Positions 26,856-35,659 of a stretch of 64,000 nt of DNA are shown here, piece by piece. Positions within the stretch are counted from its first letter, which is position 1; every line of letters begins with the position of its first letter. The notes beneath the pieces are model-generated. The model saw only the letters and a program-made list of their open reading frames with translations. It was not told where the DNA came from and ran no database searches. The position numbers and the translations under genes are program-made. The stretch lies in assembly GCF_002933815.1 (NCBI RefSeq), contig NZ_BEYR01000003.1, positions 248,001 through 312,000 of the forward strand. Reading direction: 5' to 3'. The stretch comes from Sphingobacterium sp. HMA12. GTDB lineage: Bacteria; Bacteroidota; Bacteroidia; Sphingobacteriales; Sphingobacteriaceae.

Positions 26856-27347
26856 TCATTTGTTTAAGTTTATTTGAATATTTTTACTATATAATGCGAT
26901 TTGGAATTCAGTAAGTTGGTAATGAAGTATGGCCTTGAATTCTATATGGTGAAATTTTTGTAAGGACCGCCCTTTGTGAAAAGTTTTTTTGTAATATTTG
27001 AAATGTTCCGGAAAAAGGATGCCTCCGATAACGATCATTCCGATCAGATAAAAGCTTATTTTTCCATTTCCCAATAAAAGGAATTGCATGGCAATTTCAT
27101 CTTGTATTTCGGTTCCTGTTTCCGTTATAATATGAAACACATCGTGATTTTCCAATTTAGCCATAACATCAAATCCCTTACTCGCGTAAAAGAGACCTAA
27201 ACCATGACCGATGCTACCGATCGGATAGGCTAAAAATTCTTCTTTGCTAATTCCCCATGCTTTTTTGTTCCATTTAAAAATATCTGCATACACCCTGGAA
27301 GACCAGTTGTAGAGATGGAGCATAAGTTTTAATCGAATTCCTTTCAT
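26856..27347 (-). CDS. Coq4-like protein (HDxxHx11E metal motif)
   Basis: 163 residues. H68-D69-V-F-H72 and, 11 residues later, E84 reproduce the HDxxH-x11-E metal-binding motif of Coq4 proteins, within NHDVFHIITETGTEIQDE. This is followed by a hydrophobic stretch (about 95-112) and a basic segment. Known Coq4 proteins act in ubiquinone synthesis, but Bacteroidota use menaquinone, so another role is likely. It is the first gene of an operon with creD. An ACTTTG-N5-CAAAGT palindrome lies 17 bp upstream of its ATG. The family assignment rests on the motif plus overall size. Confidence 0.7.
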   Translation of the reverse strand: MKGIRLKLMLHLYNWSSRVYADIFKWNKKAWGISKEEFLAYPIGSIGHGLGLFYASKGFDVMAKLENHDVFHIITETGTEIQDEIAMQFLLLGNGKISFYLIGMIVIGGILFPEHFKYYKKTFHKGRSLQKFHHIEFKAILHYQLTEFQIALYSKNIQINLNK

Positions 27348-27364
27348 TTTTTCTTTTTTAAAAG

Positions 27365-27383
27365 TACTTTGGTTTTCAAAGTG
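27365..27383 (-). promoter_or_regulatory. Palindromic operator before the Coq4-like/creD operon
   Basis: TACTTTG-gtttt-CAAAGTG: 6-bp inverted arms ACTTTG/CAAAGT with a 5-bp spacer, 17 bp upstream of the start codon. The same palindrome stands before the regulator operon at 28314-28332. It is the probable binding site of the winged-helix protein encoded between them. Confidence 0.65.
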
Positions 27384-27397
27384 ATTGGATAAAAAAA

Positions 27398-27700
27398 TTA
27401 TTTGTATTGTTGTTTTATTAAATTTTCTAATGCAATAAGATGATTTTCAAATGCTTTTAGTCCTTTTGTCGTTCTTTTATATCGGGTATTGGGTTTGCGG
27501 TCAACAAAACTTTTCTCCACGATAATATATTCTTCTTTCTCCAATGTTTTAAGGTTAGAAGCTAGATTACCATCGGTTACATCTAATAATTCTTTGAGAG
27601 AATTGAAGTCGTATTCTTCATTCGCTGCGAGAACACTCATAATCTGTAAGCGGACTCTGTTTTCAAATACTTTGTCATATAAAGAAAGATCCAATTTCAC
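27398..27700 (-). CDS. Winged-helix transcriptional regulator (MarR/PadR-like)
   Basis: 100 residues starting at a GTG (27700) that overlaps the stop of the upstream gene as GTGA, implying translational coupling. The fold is a single winged helix: FENRVRLQIMSVLAANEEYD, then FNSLKELLDVTDGNLASNLK as the helix-turn-helix, and TRYKRTTKGLKAFENHL as wing and dimer helix. This type of small regulator is widespread in Bacteroidota beside membrane proteins. An in-frame extension upstream exists but lies in the neighbour's coding region. It probably represses its own operon and the Coq4-like/creD operon through the two shared palindromes. Confidence 0.85.
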   Translation of the reverse strand: MKLDLSLYDKVFENRVRLQIMSVLAANEEYDFNSLKELLDVTDGNLASNLKTLEKEEYIIVEKSFVDRKPNTRYKRTTKGLKAFENHLIALENLIKQQYK

Positions 27701-28308
27701 GATTCGTACTTTTTGTAAACGATAAAACCATAGATGATATGTAGCCCACCAAACCCCAATCCCCAAAATAGCAGTCCGTGGTCAGGAAGATACAATGCCA
27801 ATAGTCCTAAGCATATTTCAAGTATGCCTAACCATCTCACCTCAGTAAAGGTATAAATGCTACCAGCAGCCAAAGCTACCCCATAGAAAATAAGCAGCAT
27901 CCCTGCAATCAAATGATAATAACCCTGAGCAAGTAGGATTAGCGCTAACAGGCCTCCAGTTACTAATGGGATTGAAACTGCAAATAAAAGAGATTTGCTC
28001 GTAATGTTCCAAATAGACTGCCGACTTTTCTTCGCTTTTTTACGTGCCATGAGCCATCCCGTCAATAGTGAGAGCACAAGAATGAGAATAGCAAGTATTA
28101 GAAAAATATTTAACAGCGTTAGATCGCCCGAGAATTGATTGTTCAAGACTTCAGTATTGGTAGTAATGTAGTAGCCAAGTAAAGTGCCTAATAATGCATA
28201 ACAGCCAATGAGTACACCCGACAATCCGCTTATAGAAACAAATTTGGAGGATTTTTCCATCAATGATCTAATCTGTCCAAGCTCTTTAAATAAATCTTTC
28301 TGTTCCAT
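27697..28308 (-). CDS. Multi-pass membrane protein, first gene of the regulator operon
   Basis: 203 residues from the ATG at 28308. This start is chosen because MEQKDLFKELGQIRSLMEKSSKF forms a soluble N-terminal helix and a palindromic operator sits just upstream. Five or six membrane helices follow. The N-terminal LGQIRSLMEKSSKF pattern recalls small Bacteroidota membrane proteins encoded with winged-helix regulators, possibly a sensor or anti-regulator. Function is unknown. Its stop overlaps the regulator's GTG by four bases. Confidence 0.75.
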   Translation of the reverse strand: MEQKDLFKELGQIRSLMEKSSKFVSISGLSGVLIGCYALLGTLLGYYITTNTEVLNNQFSGDLTLLNIFLILAILILVLSLLTGWLMARKKAKKSRQSIWNITSKSLLFAVSIPLVTGGLLALILLAQGYYHLIAGMLLIFYGVALAAGSIYTFTEVRWLGILEICLGLLALYLPDHGLLFWGLGFGGLHIIYGFIVYKKYES

Positions 28309-28313
28309 AAAAG

Positions 28314-28332
28314 TACTTTGATATTCAAAGTA
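28314..28332 (-). promoter_or_regulatory. Palindromic operator before the regulator operon
   Basis: TACTTTG-atatt-CAAAGTA: perfect 7-bp arms with a 5-bp spacer, ending 5 bp before the ATG at 28308. Its position over the transcription start or ribosome site suits repression. It matches 27365-27383 in arms and spacer length. Confidence 0.7.
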
Positions 28333-28403
28333 AATGAATAATAATGAATTATGCAAGAGGAGAAGAGAATATTGAAAAAAAATAAAAAAAAGAGCATAAA
28401 ATA

Positions 28404-28435
28404 CTTGCAAGATATAGGTTTGGTTTCTATCTTTG
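28404..28435 (+). promoter_or_regulatory. Promoter of tRNA-Leu
   Basis: CTTG (28404-28407), 20-bp spacer, then TATCTTTG (28428-28435), an excellent match to TAnnTTTG. It lies 22 bp upstream of the tRNA. Confidence 0.7.
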
Positions 28436-28457
28436 TGGCATCAAAAGAAATCCTAAT

Positions 28458-28539
28458 GCGGAAGTGGCGTAATTGGTAGCCGCACCAGACTTAGGATCTG
28501 GCGCCGCAAGGCGTGGGGGTTCGAGTCCCTTCTTCCGCA
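28458..28539 (+). tRNA. tRNA-Leu (anticodon UAG)
   Basis: 82 nt. The acceptor stem GCGGAAG pairs with CTTCCGC, with discriminator A. The anticodon stem CCAGA/TCTGG encloses CTTAGGA with anticodon TAG (codon CUA). The variable arm CGCCGCAAGGCG is long, as in class II tRNAs, and the T-loop is TTCGAGT. CCA is not encoded. A strong promoter and terminator flank it, so it is transcribed alone. Confidence 0.95.
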
Positions 28540-28546
28540 CTTGATG

Positions 28547-28581
28547 TCCTCCCGAACTTAAAACCTCGGGAGGATTTTTTT
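28547..28581 (+). terminator. Terminator after tRNA-Leu
   Basis: TCCTCCCGA (28547-28555) pairs with TCGGGAGGA (28566-28574), followed by seven T. Confidence 0.9.
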
Positions 28582-28607
28582 ATGAATGCGATATAGCTAA
28601 AAAGAGT

Positions 28608-29933
28608 ATGAATATTTCACACGAGAATGTAGATGCAATCAATGCGGTAATCAACGTCGCATTAGCACCTGAAGATTATAATCCTCAAGTCGACAAAGAG
28701 ATTAAAGCGCAAGCTAAAAAGGCAAAATTACCAGGTTTCCGTCCAGGTCAAGTTCCTGTGGGACATATCAGACGTACCTATGGTAAATCCATCTTATTTG
28801 ATGAGATCAATAAATTGGTGAACGATAAAATCACGAATTATATTTCAGAAAATAAACTAGAGGTTTTGGGTCAGCCACTTCCTTTGGAAGATGATGCGCA
28901 ATATAGCTGGGATTATAAAGACAACTTCAATTTTAAATATGAGATTGGTTTAGCTCCTGCTTTTGATTTGCCTTTTACAGCTGAGACTGAGTTTGCTGTT
29001 TACGATATCAAAGCTGACCAAGAGACTTTGGCGGATCGTATCAAAAACTTACGTCGTAGCTATGGAAAAATGACCAACCCAGAAGTATCAGAAGAAGGTG
29101 ATGTATTGTATGCAACCTTAAAACAAGATAAAGAGGAAGGTCTTGAAAAAACAACTTCAATCCGTACGGATATCGTTGAAGATGCAAAAATCAAAAAATC
29201 TTTGGTAGGTCTTAAAAAAGACGATACAGTTAAAATTGATGTTAAGAAAGCTTTCAAAGCTGAAGATTTAGCACGTATTTTAGGCATTACTGAAGAAGAA
29301 GCTACAGCTTTGGATGTAACTAAATTTGAGTTGACTGTTAAAAATATTAACCGTTTAGAAGAAGCTGATCTTAACCAAGAGTTTTTCGATAAATTATTTG
29401 CTGAAGGTGAAGTCACTGAAGAAGCTCAATTTACCGAAAAAGTAAAGGAAGAAGTGGAAAACTTATTTAAGCAAAACTCAGATCAAAAATTACGTAATGA
29501 TATGTATACTTTTGGTATGGAGAAAGTAGACGTTGCATTCCCTGAAGAGTTCTTGAAAAGATGGTTGAAAGCTACTAACCCTAGCATTTCTGAAGAAGAG
29601 CTTAACGAAGGTTTTGCTGATTTCTTGAATAACTTGAAATGGACAATCATTGAAAACCGTGTTGTTACTGAAAACGGTCTTGAAGTTAAATATGATGAAG
29701 TAATCAATTTAGCGAAAGAACGTATCTACGCACAAATTAAAATGTACAATATCAACGAGGAACCTTCTGATGAGCAATTGAACCAATTTGCAATTCAATT
29801 GTTGCAAGACAGAGAGCAGGGTAATCGTTTGTTTGAAGAAGCTAAAGCTTTAAAAGTATTTGATCACTTAAAAGGTTTGGTGAAATTGAACAGCAGTGAT
29901 ATCGAATATAAAGAATTCGAAAAATTAGCGTAA
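28608..29933 (+). CDS. tig: Trigger factor, ribosome-associated chaperone
   Basis: 441 residues. The N-terminal ribosome-binding domain carries LPGFRPGQVP, equivalent to the GFRxGxxP ribosome-docking loop (residues 41-49). The middle region (about 150-245) aligns in order with the FKBP domain but lacks recognisable prolyl-isomerase active-site motifs such as IPGFE. The C-terminal helical chaperone domain is complete. It shields nascent chains at the ribosome exit. Codon use (frequent GAA, AAA, TTA) suggests high expression. The expected downstream clpP/clpX genes are absent here. Confidence 0.92.
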   Translation: MNISHENVDAINAVINVALAPEDYNPQVDKEIKAQAKKAKLPGFRPGQVPVGHIRRTYGKSILFDEINKLVNDKITNYISENKLEVLGQPLPLEDDAQYSWDYKDNFNFKYEIGLAPAFDLPFTAETEFAVYDIKADQETLADRIKNLRRSYGKMTNPEVSEEGDVLYATLKQDKEEGLEKTTSIRTDIVEDAKIKKSLVGLKKDDTVKIDVKKAFKAEDLARILGITEEEATALDVTKFELTVKNINRLEEADLNQEFFDKLFAEGEVTEEAQFTEKVKEEVENLFKQNSDQKLRNDMYTFGMEKVDVAFPEEFLKRWLKATNPSISEEELNEGFADFLNNLKWTIIENRVVTENGLEVKYDEVINLAKERIYAQIKMYNINEEPSDEQLNQFAIQLLQDREQGNRLFEEAKALKVFDHLKGLVKLNSSDIEYKEFEKLA

Positions 29934-29950
29934 GCAATTTTTAATCATAG

Positions 29951-29985
29951 AAAAAGCCTTCCAAGATATTTGGATGGCTTTTTTT
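29951..29985 (+). terminator. Terminator after tig
   Basis: GCCTTCCAA (29956-29964) pairs with TTGGATGGC (29970-29978) with one mismatch. An A-run precedes it and a T-run follows. Confidence 0.75.
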
Positions 29986-30150
29986 GTGCAGCAAATCTAT
30001 TTTTGTCTCATACATCGCTTTTGCCTTATCTTTTCGGATCTCAATTGAATTTGATTGATGGGGTGATATTCTGTAAATCACTCCTATATTTTGTCGCTTT
30101 TCCATGTAATAGGACAGACTTGTTACTACTTTTATTTTAATTCTCTGCTG

Positions 30151-33100
30151 CTAGTTTGGTTGACTTTTCTTTACTTCTGTTTGTTCTGTTTGGGCAGGAA
30201 CAATGCTATTATTTTTCTTTCCTAAAGGAAACAGCCGCTTTAGAAATTCGGAGAATGAGTTAAACTCTTGCCGATATAACAATCCAAAGGCGCTGATATA
30301 TTCCCCATCATTTGGACTGAGAAGAAAATTTCTTGTATTTAAGCGGTTTGATGCTCGAAGGACGAGACGACCATCTTTGCGTAGGTAAAACATCGCCTCT
30401 GCATCAGTGGAGACACGGTCTGAGAATACATTCAAGTCAGTTAGGGCCTGACTTCGACGGTCCGAAATACCGCCTGTAAGAACCAGTCTGTCATTAAACA
30501 AACGAAGCGAAGCGGATGCATCATTCAGTGACTTGATATTGATATCAAAGAAATTGATATTGAGTGATTGCGCGATAATATTATTGATTTGATTGAACGC
30601 AATTTCGGTTCCTGCAGATAGTAATGTGTTATTTACCTCTTTTCCAAAATCACTTTGTGTGCCAGGAGTGAAGCTACGCCTGACAATCAAACTGAGTGCT
30701 TGCTGGTTAACATTGTTGGCATCAGAAAAATACCCCTGCAACTCATCCTTGACACCTGGGTTTTGTGGGAAATTGATGTCAAATGTAATATCTGGCTGAC
30801 TCAACTGCCCTTTTAAAATCATATCTGCCTGCGCCAATACACGCTCAGGGTTTTCCTCCCTTCCCGCGGCATTATATAGGGGGGCTAAGCTTGTTCTTTG
30901 TTGGTAAATTGCATTGATATTGATATTCGCCTCAGCCGGGTTCCCTGCCCATCGTACGGTACCACCCTCCTTTAAATCAAAAATTTTGTTGATATAATCC
31001 TGCGCTGTGAAATTGAACTTCCCGCTATTAATAATGAAGTCGCCGAACATTTCAAAATCCCCAAGCGAAGATATCCGCATATTGAGGTTACTATTTCCTT
31101 TTCCAGATAATTCACCCATACTAGAAAAAAGGTTGATTTCGGCATTTGGTGTGATCAATAGGTCCATGTTCATTGTCAGACCTTCAAAATCGCGTTTCTT
31201 TTGATTTTTCTTGATCTTGGTAGAGTCTTTTTCAATGAAATAGATAAAATCACTATCCGAGATTGTACTGGCACTATTAAAGGGAATATTGATAACGGTG
31301 TTTTCTTCTGACTTAGCACGGATGTTGATATTCATTGCAGATGTAAGTCCCTTGAACTGGAAATTTCCGGAAGCATATGCGGTACCATAATAGATGTTAT
31401 TATCTTTTATGGTTGTATTTAATACCATGAAGTTTTTTGCTTCAGCAGTTACATCTATATCAGGATCACTTAGCTTATTGAGGTCAACAACACCGTCGAT
31501 TGTGGCTACATTATTTTTCTGATCATATATTTTGAGCCCCGTAAGGAATATTCTATTGTTGGTCACATTGATTTCATCGGAAAGGCGATAAGGCGTCTTT
31601 AGGTAATTGATAACCATTGACGCATTGTCAAGCTTTCCGGTTCCGCTAATTTTAGGATTTAGGATATCGCCCTCAATCGCTAAGTCTGCATTTACTTTGC
31701 CCTTAATATTTGACACCAAGCTTCGTAGAAATGGTTGAAAAACGAATACGTCTGTATTTACTAAAGTAGCTTTAAGGTCAAGCTTATTACTTTCGCTTAA
31801 ATGGTTGTAAGATCCAGTGAGTTGAATTAGTTTATCACCTTCCTCTATTTTACTGTCGAGTTTGACGAGCTGGTTCTCTGGATCGTAATTGGCACTGAGC
31901 GCTAATGCGCCAATTGGAATGTTGTTATAAAGGATAGGAGAGGTCGCAATGTTGGCGACGACAAACGGGGATTTAAAAACTGAATTAACTTCGATCTTTC
32001 CATTTAAGTTACCTGATAAATTAATCCCGTGGGGCTTCGTAATGCCATTTAGGGAGGTGAGATTGAAGTCCTGGAATTTTAAATTGATTTGATCTGAAAT
32101 GTCATTTGAGAGAATACCATCTATATGTACTTTTTGCTCTGCATGGCTTAATGTGAGTTTCTCAAAATACCATTTCCCCTTTGAAATTTTCAATTGTGCA
32201 TCGTTATTTACAAGCCATTGTTCTTTGTTTATTAGTATATTAGATGGATAAAAATTGATGAAGGCTGGCTTTGCATGTGCAAACCGGATAACACCATTTA
32301 GATCTAAACTATTGCTTGCTTCCAATTCTGACATCTTAATGTTGAACTGTAAGCTGTCATTGACCAAGGTGTTTGAAATATTAACATTCTTAATATATGT
32401 GCTATCGGTAAAATTGATCTGATCTATGGACGTTTGTAACTCCATATTATTTAAATTGGCGTTTTGGTCGATGATGAGATGGGTGAGGCGAATGCCGTTA
32501 TATTTGAATTCTGGGGCATAAAAATTAAAATTTGCAGTTTGCTTTTCACTGGCAAATTTGGCATTCAACGTAGCTCCACTATCCAGAGAGATATCTTTCC
32601 TAAAGAATGTCGCAATGGGTCTAAATGATTTGATATTGACATTCAGGTCAAAATCCTGACGATTGAACTCGCTCTTTTCAAATCCTATTGCCGGAGCGTA
32701 GCGCATGGCGAGTGCTTTAAAATATGGGACGATCGTATTTAGATCTATTCTCCCCTTGAGATCTATATGTCCAATAGCGGATTGTAGCGTAAGCGACCGT
32801 GCCTCTTGATCTCCTTCTGCAAGGAAATTAATATTTTTAATCGCAAATTTACCTTTGGAGGAAGTGAAACTTACACTGTCAGATTTAAATTCCCCTGTAA
32901 TGTTATTGATGTTGTCTCCAATTAAGCTCGTGTGGAATTTAGTATCAATAATATTGATTGAGTCGCCATGGAAGAAATTGAGCTTTTTTAAATTAGCCTG
33001 TTGGATATCAGCATCCAGATGATAGTCCGGACGGCTGGACCAATCTATGTCAGTGGTGAACTTTAACCTGAGGTTTGGGTCGTTTACTTCCCCTGAGCCA

Positions 33101-34545
33101 AGAAATAATTGTTTGTCTATATTTCCATTTACTCGTATTTGCTGATAGGTATATTGCTTAAAATCGAAATTAGTGAGATTGCCGGCGACATTCAGCTTTA
33201 GGTGCTTGGGATCGGTACCTACTCCATCAAGCTGTAGGTCGAAGCCCGAACTGCCGAGATCTTTTACTTTTGTTATTTTACCAAGATCAAATGTTGGTGA
33301 TTGAAACTTACCAGCATATTTTATTTCTTTACGTAGATCCAATCTTCCGTCAGCTGTAACATCGCCGATAGCTGTGGTGAAGCTTCCTTTTGTTTTAAAA
33401 TTGTTATACTGACCATTTAGACTGCCTCTGAACGCGAATTTATTGAAAAGGGTAACCACTTCAGGAAGTTTGAAGTTTTTTAAATGGCCAAGCTCGCGGA
33501 TAACATTTTCAAGATCGCTATATTCAGAGGCAATTAAAACTTTCGGAACAATAAACTCTGTTTTGTCAATATCAGGTAGACCGATAATGCTGAGATTACC
33601 GGCTAACTTCGTGTTTTTCCCGATGGTCAAATCTACCTGTGAAGCATTTATAGCTGATACGGTACCTTCCAGATTAGATTTTTTAATCTTTACATCAAAC
33701 TTGACCTGGTGTATGGGTGAAGAAAAGAAAGCAATATCTTCAGAGTGAATGTGTGAGTCGCGCGCCTGTATCTTTACGTTGACTTTGTGAATAAAGTCCG
33801 AAAAATCTGAAAAATTAGCATAGCTTAACTTTAAATAGTTCTTGAATGTGGAACGATTGGTTGTAAGCATAAGGTCAGTCAGCTCAATGCTTTTGGTGCT
33901 GACTGACGCATGGGCCAGGAGCCCTTTGATAACCAAACCTTTTTTCTCGTTAAGATTGAATGTTTTGATATCCGCTGAGATTTGATTGGAATCAATTTTT
34001 ATATTCTTAAAGTGTGCATTGAGTTTGGATATGCCTAAATCACCAAAGTCTACGACTTTATTGTAATGTTTTTGTTTGTGATTAACGTAGTTGAAGGAAT
34101 TATTGTTGATGATAAGCTCTTTAATATCAAAAATTATCTTTTTTGAGCTTTTCTTTTTTTCCTTTTTTGGTGGATTGAAATAACGGATTAAAAATGAGAT
34201 GTTGCTGCTGTCCTTAAATTGTTCGAAATTACTTTCTGTATTTTCTATTTTCAATTTGTTGATGACTACTTTATTTAATTCTATCAGTTGCGATAGATTG
34301 ACACTAGCTTCTATTTTTTCGGACTTTATTATTTTTTTGCCTTCCGGTGTATGGATTTCGAAACCTTCTATAACAAGGGATTTAAAGGGTTTAAAATAGA
34401 TGCTTTTTAAATTGATTTTGGTATCGAGCTCGTTGGATAAATAGTTGACAGCCTTTTGTGCAACAAAGTTTTGTACGGGCTTTAGCTGTAGTGATAATGC
34501 CAATGCAAGCAGTATAATGAATATACTACCCAGGACTATTGACAT
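30151..34545 (-). CDS. tamB: TamB/DUF490-family envelope protein
   Basis: 1464 residues. An N-terminal membrane anchor (about 3-20) precedes a very long beta-rich periplasmic domain. The N-terminus shows the AsmA-like pattern KINLKSIYFKPFKSLVIEGF, and the last ~400 residues form the TamB domain (INSGKFNFTAQDYINKIFDL, GNPAEANININAIYQQRTS, RVLAQADMILKGQLSQPDI). TamB-like proteins bridge inner and outer membranes and carry lipids or help barrel assembly. The frame is open upstream (KKIIKI before the ATG), but no start codon is available there, so the ATG at 34545 is used. It diverges from tsaD with a 52-bp gap. Confidence 0.88.
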   Translation of the reverse strand: MSIVLGSIFIILLALALSLQLKPVQNFVAQKAVNYLSNELDTKINLKSIYFKPFKSLVIEGFEIHTPEGKKIIKSEKIEASVNLSQLIELNKVVINKLKIENTESNFEQFKDSSNISFLIRYFNPPKKEKKKSSKKIIFDIKELIINNNSFNYVNHKQKHYNKVVDFGDLGISKLNAHFKNIKIDSNQISADIKTFNLNEKKGLVIKGLLAHASVSTKSIELTDLMLTTNRSTFKNYLKLSYANFSDFSDFIHKVNVKIQARDSHIHSEDIAFFSSPIHQVKFDVKIKKSNLEGTVSAINASQVDLTIGKNTKLAGNLSIIGLPDIDKTEFIVPKVLIASEYSDLENVIRELGHLKNFKLPEVVTLFNKFAFRGSLNGQYNNFKTKGSFTTAIGDVTADGRLDLRKEIKYAGKFQSPTFDLGKITKVKDLGSSGFDLQLDGVGTDPKHLKLNVAGNLTNFDFKQYTYQQIRVNGNIDKQLFLGSGEVNDPNLRLKFTTDIDWSSRPDYHLDADIQQANLKKLNFFHGDSINIIDTKFHTSLIGDNINNITGEFKSDSVSFTSSKGKFAIKNINFLAEGDQEARSLTLQSAIGHIDLKGRIDLNTIVPYFKALAMRYAPAIGFEKSEFNRQDFDLNVNIKSFRPIATFFRKDISLDSGATLNAKFASEKQTANFNFYAPEFKYNGIRLTHLIIDQNANLNNMELQTSIDQINFTDSTYIKNVNISNTLVNDSLQFNIKMSELEASNSLDLNGVIRFAHAKPAFINFYPSNILINKEQWLVNNDAQLKISKGKWYFEKLTLSHAEQKVHIDGILSNDISDQINLKFQDFNLTSLNGITKPHGINLSGNLNGKIEVNSVFKSPFVVANIATSPILYNNIPIGALALSANYDPENQLVKLDSKIEEGDKLIQLTGSYNHLSESNKLDLKATLVNTDVFVFQPFLRSLVSNIKGKVNADLAIEGDILNPKISGTGKLDNASMVINYLKTPYRLSDEINVTNNRIFLTGLKIYDQKNNVATIDGVVDLNKLSDPDIDVTAEAKNFMVLNTTIKDNNIYYGTAYASGNFQFKGLTSAMNINIRAKSEENTVINIPFNSASTISDSDFIYFIEKDSTKIKKNQKKRDFEGLTMNMDLLITPNAEINLFSSMGELSGKGNSNLNMRISSLGDFEMFGDFIINSGKFNFTAQDYINKIFDLKEGGTVRWAGNPAEANININAIYQQRTSLAPLYNAAGREENPERVLAQADMILKGQLSQPDITFDINFPQNPGVKDELQGYFSDANNVNQQALSLIVRRSFTPGTQSDFGKEVNNTLLSAGTEIAFNQINNIIAQSLNINFFDINIKSLNDASASLRLFNDRLVLTGGISDRRSQALTDLNVFSDRVSTDAEAMFYLRKDGRLVLRASNRLNTRNFLLSPNDGEYISAFGLLYRQEFNSFSEFLKRLFPLGKKNNSIVPAQTEQTEVKKSQPN

Positions 34546-34565
34546 TATTTTAATTATTTTTTTGA

Positions 34566-34573
34566 TACTTTTG
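34566..34573 (+). promoter_or_regulatory. Putative -7 box of tsaD
   Basis: TACTTTTG matches TAnnTTTG and lies 24 bp before the tsaD ATG in the short divergent gap with tamB. No clear TTTG at the -33 position was seen. Confidence 0.4.
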
Positions 34574-34597
34574 TATTCTAATTTATTACCTCTAGCT

Positions 34598-35599
34598 ATG
34601 GCTATTATTTTAGGAATTGAATCCTCTTGTGATGAAACCTCCGCTTCTATTTGTATTAACGGTGAAATTCATTCAAATGTTATCGCTACTCAGGCAATCC
34701 ACGCAAAATATGGTGGAGTTGTTCCCGAGTTAGCTTCACGTGCCCATCAACAAAATATTATTCCTACGGTGGACGAAGCCATTCGTCAAGCAAAAATAAG
34801 CAAAAATCAAATAGATGCAGTGAGTTTTACACGTGGACCCGGATTATTAGGTGCGCTTTTGGTCGGAACTTCTTTTGCCAAATCATTTGCACTTGCGCAG
34901 AATGTACCGTTAATCGATATAAATCACATGCAGGCGCATATTTTGGCCCATTTTATCGAGGAGCCGAAGCCGAGTTTTCCATTTTTATGCCTCACTGTTT
35001 CAGGTGGACATACACAGATTGTTCTGGTAAAAGATTATTTCGAAATGGAATTATTAGGTGAGACGCTCGACGACGCGGCAGGGGAGGCCTTTGATAAAAC
35101 GGCTAAGATCTTAAATCTTCCTTATCCCGGAGGTCCTCTTATTGATAAATTTGCAAAGGAAGGTAATCCCAGTTCCTATAAATTGCCCGAACCGCAGATA
35201 CCTGGACTCAATTTTAGTTTTTCAGGATTAAAGACAGCTATACTTTACCTTGTTCAGGACCAGTTAAAACTAAATCCTGACTTCTTAAGCGAAAATATGG
35301 CAGATTTATGTGCGAGTGTGCAATCCCGTATTGTCTCTATCTTGCTGAACAAGTTGAAGAAGGCCGCGAAACAAACTGGGGTAAAGGATATTGCCATAGC
35401 GGGTGGCGTTTCAGCAAATTCAGGGTTAAGGAAGGGATTGATCGAAATGGGGGAGCAATATCATTGGAATGTTTTTATCCCAAAATTTGAGTATTGTACA
35501 GATAATGCAGCGATGATTGCCATAGCTGGATATTATAAATTTCTGAAAGGAGAGTTTGTCGGGCAGGATGTTGCTCCGATGGCTAGGATGCATCTTTAG
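34598..35599 (+). CDS. tsaD: tRNA N6-threonylcarbamoyladenosine transferase subunit TsaD
   Basis: 333 residues from the ATG at 34598, the start giving the canonical MAIILGIESSCDETS. In-frame sequence upstream reaches into the tamB start region and is not expected to be used. The metal-binding His110 and His114 are in INHMQAHILAH, and GPGLLGALLVG and GGVSANSGLR mark the ASKHA fold. It transfers threonylcarbamoyl to A37 of ANN-decoding tRNAs together with TsaB, encoded at 62.6 kb in this window. It ends at a terminator shared with the lipoprotein gene. Confidence 0.95.
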   Translation: MAIILGIESSCDETSASICINGEIHSNVIATQAIHAKYGGVVPELASRAHQQNIIPTVDEAIRQAKISKNQIDAVSFTRGPGLLGALLVGTSFAKSFALAQNVPLIDINHMQAHILAHFIEEPKPSFPFLCLTVSGGHTQIVLVKDYFEMELLGETLDDAAGEAFDKTAKILNLPYPGGPLIDKFAKEGNPSSYKLPEPQIPGLNFSFSGLKTAILYLVQDQLKLNPDFLSENMADLCASVQSRIVSILLNKLKKAAKQTGVKDIAIAGGVSANSGLRKGLIEMGEQYHWNVFIPKFEYCTDNAAMIAIAGYYKFLKGEFVGQDVAPMARMHL

Positions 35600-35601
35600 A
35601 A

Positions 35602-35648
35602 TAAGGTATTGTTCCTCTAATAGATGTGATTAGTGGAACAATACCTTA
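35602..35648. terminator. Bidirectional terminator between tsaD and lipoprotein genes
   Basis: 14-bp perfect arms (35602-35615 and 35635-35648) with a 19-nt loop that can pair further. Confidence 0.78.
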
Positions 35649-35659
35649 ATTTTATAATG

